Below are positions 11,190 to 22,539 of a stretch of 64,000 bases of DNA, piece after piece. Position 1 is the stretch's first letter; every line of letters starts with the position of its first letter. Made by a program: the position numbers and the translations under genes. The notes beneath the pieces were generated by a model. The model saw only the letters and a program-made list of their open reading frames with translations. It searched no databases and was not told the DNA's origin. Source of the DNA: Branchinecta lynchi (taxonomy: Eukaryota; Arthropoda; Branchiopoda; Anostraca; Branchinectidae); NCBI GenBank assembly GCA_023053575.1, contig JAKZAP010000003.1, positions 1,154,561-1,218,560 on the forward strand. Reading direction: 5' to 3'.

Positions 11190-12198
11190 ATGGGCATGGT
11201 ACCCCTGTGAAATTTGGTTAAACTGAGACTGGTTATATACCTAAAAGGGTCTTCTTCCTGTCCTAGCTCAAAAGATACCTGATTTTACTTTCTATCCAAC
11301 CTCATTTTCCAATTTCAAAATCTTAGAGCACTTCCAAGATAGCTGTGAAATTTGGTTAAACTGAGACTGGTTACATACCTAAATAGGGTCTTCTTCCTAT
11401 CCTAGATCAAAAGATACCTGATTTTACTTTCTATCCAACCTCATTTTTCCAATTTACAAAATCTTAGAGCACTTCCAAGATAACTGTGAAATTTGGTTAA
11501 ACTGAGACTGGTTACATACCTAAATAGGGTCTTCTTCCTATCCTAGATCATAAGATACCTGATTTTACTTTCTATCCAACCTCGTTTTCCAATTTACAAA
11601 ATCTTAGAGCACTTCCAAGATACATACAGTTTTTTGGAGGACACTTCTCTTCTAGTGGGTTTATCCTATCCTTTTTCAGAAAATTGCTAGCATGGATGAG
11701 GCAAGCTTTTCAGTCTGTTCACTGGAGCAAATATTTCCTTTAGATTGTTTGCCTTTTAATGTATGTATTTTGAATGATTTTTTTTTTTACTATGTTAAAA
11801 ATTGTTTCTCGAAACTCACTATACTCAAAGAAATACTATAAAAGGCAAACAATCTAAAGGAATTTGGAAGGAAGAAAATTTAAAAGCTTACTCATCCACT
11901 TTACCTAGTGGTGACCACCTGAGAAGGATAGAGTAACCTAGCTGCGACAATCTGGAAAAGGATTGAGTAATCTAGTGGCAACTACCTGGAAAAAGATAGA
12001 GTAAACCCACTAGGAAAGGAGCGGCCTCCACAAAACTCTCTGTATCTTGGAAGTGCTCTAACATTTTGAAAATTGGAAAATGAGGTTGGATAGAAAGTGA
12101 AATCAGGTATCTTTTGATCTAGGACAGGAAGAATACCCTATTTAGGTACATAGCCAGTCTCAGTTTAACCAAATTTCACAGGGGTACCATGCCCATGC
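11190..12198. mobile_element. Foldback element of ~1 kb
   Basis: The left end GGGCATGGTACCCCTGTG (11190 onward) and the right end CACAGGGGTACCATGCCC (to 12198) are inverted. The complementarity continues inward through AAATTTGGTTAAACTGAGAC, TCTTAGAGCACTTCCAAGAT and TAGTGGGTTTA. At the centre TTTAGATTGTTTGCC pairs with its complement near 11845. The left arm carries the 138-141 bp unit three times and the right arm once. No reading frame looks like a transposase. Confidence 0.8.
11205..11625 (+). repeat. Tandem repeat inside foldback arm, 3 units
   Basis: Units begin CTGTGAAATTTGGTTAAACT at 11205, 11343 and 11484 (periods 138 and 141) and end ACTTCCAAGAT. Units two and three are almost identical, so the expansion is recent compared with the divergence between arms. 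Confidence 0.9.
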
Positions 12199-13252
12199 TC
12201 CAGGGCATGGTCCCCAACGTATGGGCACCATACCCAAAATTGAGGATTTGTGTTTAGTCCCGTAATATTCCCGCCTGCATAGAATTTTCTGAAAGTCATA
12301 GATTTCCGCTAAAAGGATTCTTGAACCATGGAGCCTTACCGGAGCCTTACCGAAGATGTCGTCAATTCTGGACTGATCGGAGTCTTTATGTGTAGTAAGG
12401 ATATTTTTTTTCAACTGTGCTCGCCTCGGTGCTCAGTTTACAATGCACCTGATTGATTTGATTGATTGATTTATTTAAAACATAAGCACAAATCGTGGCA
12501 CAGTGACAAATAGCGTACTTACTTAGTCAACAAATGAAGCTATGTAAAATAAAAAATAATTGTATTCCTCAAATTACAACTTTCAACAGATCGGAGCAAA
12601 ACACTAATATCAGTATACTATACATACTATAAACCTTGACATGATACGGTATACAAACAACAATAATAATAATCATCCATTGATAAAAAACAAACCAAAA
12701 AAAAACTAATATCATTACTACCCTTGGACTACCCTTGCGGTAGTGTTTTGTTGTAAACTTCAACAAATTTTGGGACGAAACTATTCCGATATCGCTCAGT
12801 GCGGCAACGCGGGGGGGGGGGGCAGTCTTTGAACTCGCTCAGCCCAAGCTCTCTCTGGCCGTGGGCGCTCAGGCTCGAAGGAAGGTGGAAGGAGAGTGAA
12901 TAGAGTGGGGTGACCTATGCTAGACCTATGCTGAGACAGCCTTAATTTAGCTGATGTTGCCGATGTTGCCACTGCCCGGAACTTCGTGTACACCCTTTCC
13001 CGGCCACGAATTAGGCGACTCACCTTTCATAGCTTCTGAATATGGCGAGAAATATGGTGATTTTAAGATTCTGACACGTTACGACCGGTGCCGGCACCGA
13101 ACACGTGGTGGACAACCCATCGAGAGTAGGCAACCCCTCGGCTGTCAGTGTGACGCCAGGACTGAGAACAACTTCGAAAGTTTTGCAGATAAAATTTTCA
13201 ACTCTGCTCCTCTCTTTGCTCAATACAACGATTCCCGACATATGTCAACGCG
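12199..13252. other. Unassigned, with a LINE-tail-like microsatellite
   Basis: No gene seen. A short GATT-rich microsatellite (about 12451-12472) precedes AT-rich sequence, a pattern common at LINE 3' ends. A 12 bp G run lies at 12811-12822. Confidence 0.45.
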
Positions 13253-13591
13253 GGGGCGTCACGACTTGGGGGGAGGGGGGAGGCCCCCCCCCCCAATGCT
13301 GTCGGCCAGTCGGTACAAAATAACCGAGTCGGCACGAAGCGCCGCGATTTTTCGTCAAAAGAGTTTATTTTTTCATGAAAACAGTGGGGTTTTCTGAAAA
13401 TTGGTCGATTTTTCGTCAAAATCAGTGGATTTCTCTGAAAATCAGTCGATTTTTTTTTAAATGTCATTTTTTTGGTTGAAAACAGTCATTTTTCTGCAAA
13501 AAAAAAGTTAATAAAAATTACCAGCCTGTCGGTAAACGCCTCGTCACCCCCCCCCCCCCCCCCCCCCGAACATTTTGGCTCGTAACGCCTC
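13253..13591 (+). mobile_element. hAT-b miniature element with CAGTCGATTTTT tandem core
   Basis: The left end GGGGCGTCACGACTTGG and right end GCTCGTAACGCCTC are imperfect inverted repeats, each followed inward by a long G or C run. The interior is a string of roughly 20-30 bp units of the form TCGTCAAAAcAGTCGATTTTT. A close relative lies at 33258-33573. CACGAAGCGCCGCGATTTTTC is shared in all copies. hAT membership is inferred from CA...TG-like ends only. Confidence 0.6.
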
Positions 13592-13718
13592 TGGTCATCC
13601 GTAGTGGAGAGAGTCTTTTCTTTTTGTGATCCACTACATGATAAATAACTAGATGGTACAACGGTCATTTCTGAACAGCTGAGTCTGGATAGAGCCATCG
13701 ACAAGAGCTAAAAGCTCA

Positions 13719-15195
13719 TATGACACTTGCAAGGCTGGGTCAGGGGATGAAAGGAGGAATTTGCCAATGTGTGGGTTTGTCGTTATCATTTAAGCAAGAC
13801 CCCTAAGATAAGAATGAGCATGTGCCCTTGGAAATCGCGAGAATCTTTAGTTTGGTAAATAGTTTATTCAGTTTTGCAGTTGGCTGTGATGATGCTCATT
13901 TTAAGGGCGCTAGAAATTGATCTGTTATCAAAACCCTCGAGGCAAAACTGATCAAGGGCCTTTTAGGATCATGAATCTATATCGTTCGGTCAAAATTATG
14001 TTTTCGTCTTTTCGGTTAAGATGAGCACTTTAAGGGTTCTAGAAATTTATTTTTAAGCAAAAGCCTTGGGGCATATATGGGCCCTCGGGATCATGAATGT
14101 ATCGTTTGGTTAAAAGTTTTTTGTTTACATTGCGGTTAAGATGCGCACTTTAAGGGAGCTAGAAATTCATTTCTAAGCAAAATCCTTGAGGAAAAAGTGA
14201 TCGCTGGCTCAAGGGGATCATGAAAATGTATATTTTGCTTAAGAGAATTTTTTCGTACTTTGCGGTTTAGATGAGCACTTCAAGGAATGCTCGGATCTGG
14301 AAGTGACAATTTCTAAATGTCCCTAATGTTCAAGTCAAGTTTCATCTTCCTGGCATATCTGGAAGTACCGCAACTCGCGATCACCGGAATTTCGCCCATC
14401 CCCACACTACTACTCCCCCCAAATTGCCCGAACCCGGTCCGGTTCTGTCACTGATCTATCTAGAGGTAATGACTGTTCTTCCCACCAACTTTCATCCCAA
14501 TCGCTCCACTCTACAGCGTGTCACAGCATTTCCTGATACATGCCTGAAAATTCCAGATTCCCCCTCCCTTCACCCCCCCCCCCTCCCCCAAACGATGGTC
14601 GGATCGGGGACTGACCCATTCCTAAGCCAATCTTGTCAAGTCTCTAAGGGTAAAGCCAATTTCCAACGTTCAAAGTTCAAGCCAAACACATTGGAAAATA
14701 CCTTAAAGCGCGATCACCAGAATTCCGTACCCCGACCTCCTATAACTCCCCCCCCCCATGTGCCCGAACCCGGTCCGGTTCAGTCACTACAATAACTGTT
14801 CTTCCCACCAACTTTCATCCCCATCGCTCCACTTAAAGCGTATCACAAGATTTCCGGTCCCCATCATCGGATACGGTCCGGATTTTAAATGGGCCATCTG
14901 AGACACGAGATCTTTCCAAATACAAAGTTTCATTAAGATCCGATCACCCATTCGAAAGTTATACATTCCTCAAGATTCGGGATTCCGGATTCCCGATCCC
15001 TCTACTGCCCCCACGGTATTCGGATCGGGGAAGTGACTATTTCCAAGTTAGTTTGGTTGGGGCCCTGATATGCCTGCCAAGTTTCATCGTTCTAGCACTT
15101 CTGGAAGTACCCTAACTCGAGAAGAGTGGCCCGACCGACAGACCGACCGAAAAGTGATCGGTATATTTCACTTGAGCGAAGATGCAAGTGCCATA
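13719..15195 (+). mobile_element. T1 long repeat element, copy 1
   Basis: It is bounded by ATGACACTTGCAAGG on the left and the inverted TGCAAGTGCCAT on the right. The first third contains about three 120-130 bp units marked by TTAAGGG(N)GCTAGAAATT (13911, 14030, 14151). The second part carries units built on AAGTTTCAT with alternating types: a (near 14338), b (14488), a (14668), b (14811), c (14929), a (15081). It ends with GACCGACC-type repeats and AAAGTGATCGGTATAT. No protein is encoded. Related copies are at 22540, 35397, 48791 and 54243. Confidence 0.75.
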
Positions 15196-15196
15196 A

Positions 15197-17303
15197 AATG
15201 TAGACTAGTTTCTATTGCATCGATAGTTCAAAAATGATTACGAAAAACGTGCAAAATTTATTAAGTGACAAGCTTTAAGGTTATTGGCTTTCGAAGTGAA
15301 ATAAAACAGTTGAAGCTCTAAATAACACCGACAAAAACAGGACAAGAATATATTTCGAGGGAGTAACGGGTTCTATTTAAGTTATCTATTTAGTTTCAGC
15401 TCAGCTATTTGGTCATGTAGCTGGTCGCTAGCTGGAAAAGCACCTAGAATAAAACTGTGCCTCCATTTTTTTTTAATAGGGTCTCTATATAAGAATATAA
15501 TTTTTTAAAGACATGCTGACCATTCATAATGGAAGCTTGTCATCCCTCAAAGATGTCAAGCGAGATGCAATTTCGGATATTTCGGTTGCACTTCCGGCAA
15601 CCGTCCTCATCGAAGAAGCAAATAAATGACATATTGCAATAAATTAAATACAGATTCCAACAAACTACAGAATAACTTCTTTACTTGATGGAACACGTAA
15701 TTTAGTTTGTTCTTCGTTGAAGAAGGTTGCCGGAAATACAGCCGAAATCGTATTTATTCCTCGCTTAAGATCTTAGAGGAATAATTAGCGGATCAATAGA
15801 ACCCACGGAAATCTCGTGTTGGGTTCTTTATTAATTTGACAGTTCCTGGACAGATCGGAGAGTGACGAGCTCCTCCTTTTTGTAACCCAGAAGTAGTCAG
15901 AACATCCCTCAGAAACTTCACACCTTCCCATCTGCTTGATATGCAAGCAGTTCAAGTTTCATATCATCAGCAAATACTGACTAATTAATTACTCATCAGA
16001 TTACCGCAGTGCCAGGGGTCGCTCACTTCACGAGGAATCTGTTCTACTGCTGCTCAACGGGACGGAAAAAACGCAGCACCGACTATTTTCGTGAAAAGTG
16101 GTCGACTGTTAGCATGAAAAAAAGAAGATTTTTAGAGTTCTAGCCCTGCGGCGCTCAGAATTATACTTTGTTGTCCCAGATCAAATTACTGAAGCACATT
16201 CCACAAGGGATTAGCACCAGAAGAAAGCAAAGTTCTTATTGATTTTAAAAGTTTAATTAAAACAAAAAAATAAGAACACGCTTCACCCCTCTCCAAACCG
16301 GAATGAAAAGGTGGAGGCGACGGGGTGTTTGAAAATACTCAGGTTCAATTCTCTACAATATTCAGATTCAGATTTTCAGATTCAGATTCAGATACATTGT
16401 ACAACAACCACATAAAAAACAAAAATCCTGTGGGTGGTTGTATCTTCTAACCATCTTAACAAAAATTATTCGATAAATAATAATCTAATATATTTAAAGA
16501 AAAAAGAGGTAAAGACAGATAGAAAAAAAAGAAAGGACATAAAAATGCTACAGACAGAAAAATCTAAATAAAGACAGTCAATGAAAACAAGTTGATAAAG
16601 TGACGTTGTAATCTGCTTTTGGTCGTTAAACGAGTTACCTCAGGACGGTGCTTTTCTTCTTGCAGGGCAATGGGTGTACTGCTAGTCACAGCTTTAGTCA
16701 ATCCCGGTTAGCATTGTGTGTGTGGTAGAACGACCATTTCTTGTGGCCCGATTTAAGCAACATCTGGTGGTACTCACTTTAGTTGCAGCGGCTATGTGAA
16801 TCCTTTTTAGTGTATATTCGTTGTATCAGTGTAAAGTGCAGTTTTGTTAAACAATAGTTCATGTGTTTTGTAGGGAGAGAAGCTTCGGCTTAGCCTCTTT
16901 TTCTAATGATAAATAAAGAAATAAACAGTATAATAGTGCAAGGTGCTCTTTAAGGTACGTTCACACACATATCGATTTTCGCAGTCGGGTACAAAACTCA
17001 TCCTTCGCCCCGGAACTGTGACGCGAATGTCGCATGCGGAGACAGTGCGTGCGTTTTCTGAATAAGTTCTAGTGAGTGTGTCTGTAGTGCGCATGACTTT
17101 TAGCTTTTAGTATCATAAATCTTGTCAAAATTGTGGTAAAAACGCGACCAAGAGGGTGATTCAGCGAGGTTCTGGGCACGAAGCTCTGGACTTTACAGCC
17201 TTGTTTGTCTTCTGTTTCCTATGTGGGATTGCATTACAATCCATGGGTCGTGCTCGTAAGATGACTCGGAAAAGTCTGCATTCAGCAAAAAGACGTAAAT
17301 AGA
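15197..17303. other. Unassigned, with LINE-tail-like pieces
   Basis: No gene established. At about 15530-15660 (minus) and 15700-15780 (plus) an inverted pair shares GGTTGCCGGAA...CCGAAAT, resembling F5. A TTCAGA microsatellite at 16364-16395 is followed by AT-rich sequence, as at 35641, and looks like a LINE 3' end in reverse. AATAAA at 16912 follows an acceptor-like CTTTTCTTCTTGCAG near 16651, too weak to call an exon. Confidence 0.45.
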
Positions 17304-17340
17304 AGAACTTGGTGTCGCTTTGATAACGACACCAAGTTCT
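17304..17340. repeat. Perfect 14 bp hairpin
   Basis: AGAACTTGGTGTCG (17304-17317) and its exact complement CGACACCAAGTTCT (17327-17340) flank a 9 nt loop. No flanking pairing extends the stem, so an element or structured RNA role is unknown. Confidence 0.85.
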
Positions 17341-17389
17341 GCCGCTTTAGCGCATGAAAGAATTTTCACAAACGATGACTTAGTAAAGT

Positions 17390-18060
17390 TCGTCTGTCCA
17401 TCCGTCTAGCACGACATCTCTCGAAGCAGTTTATATATTTCTTCAAACTTTGTGTGAAGACTCGTTGGGTCAAGCGATGTTGGGTACGTTCCCCGCTTGA
17501 GTACGTTCACCCCGTACGTTCATGGGCAACTAAGCCCAGATTACCCAAGAGTAAAGTTCGTGACCCGTGACAGGATCTACAGGTATCAAGTTGAAACCTG
17601 GTAGGCTTGTGTGCATTGTGGTCTCGTTTTGCTTTTTGAGGCTCTAAAACTCCATTATCACTTGATTCACGGGCAATCGGGCCCAAATTGCCCAGTTTTC
17701 AATGTTTTTAACTTGACAATAACTGGAGACTGGACGACAAAACTCCTTGAGCTTTTATATCTAAGGGGTGGGAATATATATTTGGAATGAACCACCCTCC
17801 ACGTTCATCGGCAAGTAGGCCGAAATTGCCCTTGAGTTAAGTTTTTGATCCATGACAGGAATCAAACTCTTCAGTTGGTATACTTAAGGACATATAGGTC
17901 TAGATACACATTTTGATGCCCCCTCCCGTTCATGGGCAGCTGGGCCCCAATTTCCCTTGAGTTAAGTTCGTGCATTACAGGTCTCGAATTCAACTCTTGT
18001 ATACTTGTGGATATATATGCATAAATCTGAATTTTGGTGTAAGAGCAACAAATAAGACCA
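17390..18060 (+). repeat. Diverged tandem modules related to F2
   Basis: It begins with TCTGTCCATCCGTCTAGCAC, which resembles the reverse complement of the F2 right end, then AAACTTTGTGTGAAGACTCG. Four diverged units follow, marked by GTTCATGGGCA...GGGCCCAAATTGCCC, at about 17518, 17668, 17805 and 17927 (spacing 150, 137, 122). Non-coding. Confidence 0.6.
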
Positions 18061-18156
18061 CACAACGGAGGCTACTTTGGGAGGTTGGAAGTTGGAAACT
18101 GGACAGTTTTGTCATATGATCGATGATAAGCTATTCTTAATGAAATTGTGACGAAG

Positions 18157-18447
18157 GGGGTATTAGGCTGCTACGATTCGGTTTATTGCAATTGTTATTA
18201 CCTTGCTAATTGAAAAGAGGATTGTCGGACTGGCTCGCAAGACATTGTTTGTTTATTGGGGTTGTGAAATGTCTTGGTTCTAACGCTGTTCGCATAATTA
18301 TGAGACGTGATAAACATTTTACTTTCAAACTCCACGTTTGAGTGCTTGCGCACTAGTTATCCATTCCAACATTTTTTTTTGTATAGCATTTATTGTTTTG
18401 TTTTGTGGTCTTCTAGCTCGTTTCCTTTTTACACACATGCTTTGATG
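18157..18447 (+). repeat. Direct repeat, left copy, beside the foldback
   Basis: Starts GGGGTATTAGGCTGCTACGA and ends TGCTTTGATG. It matches 20594-20985 closely, apart from about 105 bp present only in the right copy. The pair lies on either side of the foldback at 18502-20246. Confidence 0.85.
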
Positions 18448-18501
18448 ATCTTGAAGAATACTACCGACTACTGCGCAGTCAGTGGATTGAAAGGGTTCTT
18501 G

Positions 18502-20246
18502 GGGATCTACTAAAACCAGGAAGGGAAGGGAGCGCGAGAAAAGCAGGAAGGCATATTAAAACCAGCAAGGGCATACTAAAACGAGGAAGGGCATACTAAA
18601 ACCAGGAAGGCTGTCGCCAGAATTAAGAATTGGAAAGCCGCACCGTTCCCTTCCTCTGTTTAGTATTCTTCGAGGGATCGGCAACTTTCCAAACCCAAAG
18701 TTCACCATCCCTTCCTCGTTTTAGTATCCTGACAGGGGTGGGCATTAAGATTAGTAAGGGGTCGGTAAATATCAAAATTGTAATTCACCTTTTCATTTCT
18801 AGCTCTGACGGTAGGGACTAATCCCCTGAGTCCAGTGAGGAGCGGCAAATAAGATTTGTCAAGTCCACCATTTCCTTCCTCTTTTTAGTACTTTCAAGGT
18901 ACTAAAACGAGGAAGGAAATAGTGGACTAGAAATATCAGACTTGCCGGCCCCTCACTGGACTGAGAGGATTTTAGTCGAGGCCTACCGTTAGAACGAGAA
19001 ATGAAAAGGTGAATTAGAATTTTTGTAGTAGCAGATCCCTCACTGGACTCGCGGAGGATTTTAGTCACCTACCGTCAGCACGAGAAATGAAAAGGTGAAT
19101 TACAATTTTTGTAGTTGCCGCGTAAACGTTGATTAAACTTTGACAGACTAGAGACGTTAATTAAGGACACAGGATGGAACGAGTGGAGGAGGAGACGTAG
19201 CCATAAGCCTACTGCTATGGTATGGCAACAGGAACCGAGGGGCCGACGACTCTAATTTCTTATGTACACCATTCCGGAATAACATAATAATCCTGGCCAT
19301 TCCGGATTATTCCTGGCCATTCCGGATTATTCCTAACCATTCCAGATTATTCCTAACTATTCCGGAGTATTCCTAACCCTCTGTATGGAATATAATTCCA
19401 GTTGAAATTAGAAATTCGAGTCATCTGGCATCCTTCATGGCTACAGTGAAGAGATTTTTCCTTGCAAAAGGATAGTAATGATGCGTGATTGTTTTTTGTA
19501 AGCAGAATATTTGTTGTATATGTATGAACCGTGTATGAATGGCATGTAGAATAATATAAACCCTCACTGAACTTAATGCCTGCCCATGTCAGGATATAAA
19601 ACGAGGAAGGGATGATGAACTTTTAATTTAAGAAGTTGCCTACCCCTCAAAGAGGACCAATTTAAAAGTTCCAACTTCCTTCCTCGTTTTAGTACTTCTT
19701 AGTTGCCGAGCCCTCGCTGGACTCTGAGGATGTTAGTCGCCATTGGTAGTTGCCGACCCCTGAAAGTAGAAATGATGGACTTGGAAAAGCTTAGTTGCCG
19801 ACCCCTTGCTGAACTCTGAGGCTTTTAGTCGCCATTGGTAGTTGCCGACCTCTCAAAGAAGAATAATTTAATATTTCCATTTTCCTTCCTCGTTCTAGTA
19901 GTTCCAAGGTACTAAAACGAGGAAGGAAATGGTGGACTTCACATATCTTAGTTGCCGACCCCTCACTGCACTTGATAAGTCGCCTACAGGTTAATTACAG
20001 TTTTGATATTTGCCGATCCCTCACTGATCTTAATGCCTACCCCTGCCAGGATACTAAAACGAGGAAGGGATGGTGAACTTTGGATTTTGAAAAGTTTCCG
20101 ACCCCTCGAAGAATACTAAACTGAGGAAGGGAACGGTGCGGCGAATTCTGGCGACAGCCTTCCTCGTTTTAGTATGACCTTCCTGGTTTTAGTATGCCTT
20201 CCTGCTTTTCTCGCGTTCCCTTCCCTTCCTGGTTTTAGTCGATCCC
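18502..20246. mobile_element. Foldback element of ~1.7 kb with ACTAAAACGAGGAAGG arrays
   Basis: The left end GGGATCTACTAAAACCAGG and right end CCTGGTTTTAGTCGATCCC are inverted. Roughly 300 bp of outer stem pairs at high identity, including the interior markers CTGTCGCCAGAATT and CACCATCCCTTCCTCG. The inner part is further inverted and direct copies of ACTAAAACGAGGAAGG with GTTGCCGACCCCTCA spacers. A 20 bp tandem array lies near the centre (19270-19378). No transposase frame is visible. Confidence 0.8.
19270..19378 (+). repeat. 20 bp tandem repeat at foldback centre
   Basis: About five units of ATTCCGGATTATTCCTGGCC and variants (CTAACC, CTAACT). Confidence 0.85.
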
Positions 20247-20593
20247 GGATTCTTGCACCAAAACGAATAGCGTTCCTTTTTAAGTGGCGACTTACTTAAA
20301 AGATAAATTACGTGACCTTCCCTTCACCAGTAAAAATCCTAAGGGCCCTTTTTGGGATGTTCGATTCGAGAACTTAGTTCAGCAAGCCCAAAATACCTAA
20401 CAGGTCATGTATCTTCGAGAATTGATCGAACAAAACTACGATAAAGCTGGAGTAGATCTTTTGAAGGGCAAGAAGTTTAACAAGGAGGTTTAAATGGCAA
20501 TTGATGGTGGTGCTATTCTCAGTATTGCTGAAACCGAGAATCCTTTTGGGTCAACTGAAGAACTATTTCCAATAATTTAGTTTCTGTTACCAC

Positions 20594-20985
20594 GGGGTAT
20601 TAGGCTGCTACGATTCGGTTTATTGGACTTGTTATTACCTTGCTAATTGAAAAGAGGCTTGTCGGACTGGCTCGCAAGACATTCAGTACGAAAACTGGAA
20701 ACATATGATCTTTGGATTTCTACGTGCAGTTTGTTTATAATAAAAACTTTTAAAGCGGGATAGTTTCAAATTAGGTTAGTTCAATACTTGTTTGGTTATT
20801 GGGGATGTGAAATGTCTTGGTTCTACCGCTGTTCGTATATGAGGTGTGATGAACATTTTAATTTCAAATGCAACGTTTGAGCGCTTGTGCACTTGTTAGC
20901 TATTCCAGCCTTTTTTTTTTATAGCATTTATTGTTTTGTCTTGTCGTCTTCTAGCTCGTTTCCCTTATACACAGATGCTTTGATG
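20594..20985 (+). repeat. Direct repeat, right copy
   Basis: Counterpart of 18157-18447. It carries about 105 additional bases (roughly 20685-20790) after CTCGCAAGACATT, so one copy has gained or lost that stretch. Confidence 0.85.
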
Positions 20986-22539
20986 CTATTTGACGATGCA
21001 AAACGGATAAGTCAGCTACATGCTCATGAGGGATAGAGGATACTTCGAAGTTGGTGGATTGAAGGGGTCCCAATATACGATCAACGAAAGCAGGAACAGT
21101 AGGTTTTATGAAGTTGATCTTCAAAGTTATTTTGTGGCGGGGGGGTCACTTTCATGTACGTCAACGCAGCTTCTTCTGCTAGATTATCAAGGAAGGTCAT
21201 AGACGAACTTGTAATTTATCTTGGGCCCCGTTCAAGTGCTGAAAGGTCATCAACATTCTTCCACTGATCTGTATAATCAGAAGCAAGACTATATAGTGAC
21301 TTAAAACAAATAGTTCCTAGGAGCATTCCTTGTGGCACACCACTAAATAAGATCATTGACTGTTTGCAAAGAGGGTTAAAGTGGATATCTAAGAATAATT
21401 GGATGTACGTATCGTGAATTTCTTTTTGTCTGAATGCCAGTAAAAAAGGTGAAGATTCGTTTTGTTATTCTCAAAGTTTACAAACCCGTCCCAACTATTT
21501 CAAGCCTACAGCGGCCTCACATGGTTTGATGAAGAACACAGAAAAACCTTAACCCGTATTTCTGACCAATGATCTCCCAGAAAACCATAGTTGGGAGCCT
21601 GGCCCGCCTCGAAAATATCCAAGCCAGGGAAATCCTAAAATCAGCGTAGTGCCGATACGGGTCGAAATCGTGGAAATGAGCGTGAATGGATCGATAAGAG
21701 ACCTAGAGCGAGGTAGTCACCTAGGTAGGAAGGGTCCTTCAACGGTCTAGGTTCGTCTGGCGAGATGGAACCAGACTAATCCCATTTCCACCTATGCGGA
21801 TATCGGACTGTCAGCAAGTCTGGCTCAATCTGAGCTCCCGTCCAAATATTTGTTTTGCTTCTCCAGTAGTTTGCCCACCAATCAAAGTTTCCGGAGTCAA
21901 GAAATTCCAGCCAGGGTTACGGAGTGTCATTCTGTTAGGAAACACGGGACCTCGTCGAGTAAATAGTGAATAAAACGGGCTCGACTCCCATATTTCCGTC
22001 GTCGTGAACCTGATCTATTATCGGTGGCTGAGGGGGGGGGGGGAGGGGACTACACTCTGTCAACTTAATATGTGTTGGTCACATAACATTTCCGACTGGC
22101 GAAATTTGGTTCACCTTGTCGTCGTGTCTCAGTCTGTTAGGAAACACTGGAGGCTAAGAAATGGATCATTAAAATTATGAGAAGTAAAGATTTTAAAGAA
22201 AGAAGAAATGTTGGGAAGTTCCTCAAGTTAGCTTTCAAACACCGAAAAGATTTTTTTGTGCGGGGAAGTTGTGTTTTTAGTGTTAATAAAGTATTCAGAG
22301 TAAACTGAAAATATTAAGAGTGTGTTTAGTGTGCATATACGCATGTAAGATTCTTCACTTTTTGTTTGTTTTGTTGCATGATGACCTGATCGCTTTAATG
22401 TGCAAATAAATCATTTATTCATTCATACGACTCTACAAGTTTCTGACCCCAGGGGACTAATTCTTAGTGGTCATGAATAATGATCGCTTAACAAGGCAAA
22501 TAATAACACATTTATAAAACAAACAAGAGTTATGAGCTC
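20986..22539. other. Unassigned sequence
   Basis: No gene or family recognised. A run of G lies near 22034-22045, TGTTAGGAAACAC occurs twice (about 21935 and 22137), and ATAAATCATTTATTCATTCAT near 22405 resembles a LINE tail. The 347 bp at 20247-20593, between the foldback and the right direct repeat, is likewise blank. Confidence 0.45.

Noticed and set aside
12954..13397. 147-codon plus-strand frame
   Set aside because: It crosses into the hAT-b element and its G/C runs. No domain or codon signal.
16666..16715. Possible last exon after CTTTTCTTCTTGCAG, with AATAAA downstream
   Set aside because: Only about 15 codons, two reading frames open, and no upstream exon.
17390..18060. CRISPR-like or satellite array
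   Set aside because: Units are diverged and 120-150 bp long, without short identical repeats or spacers, and the setting is eukaryotic.
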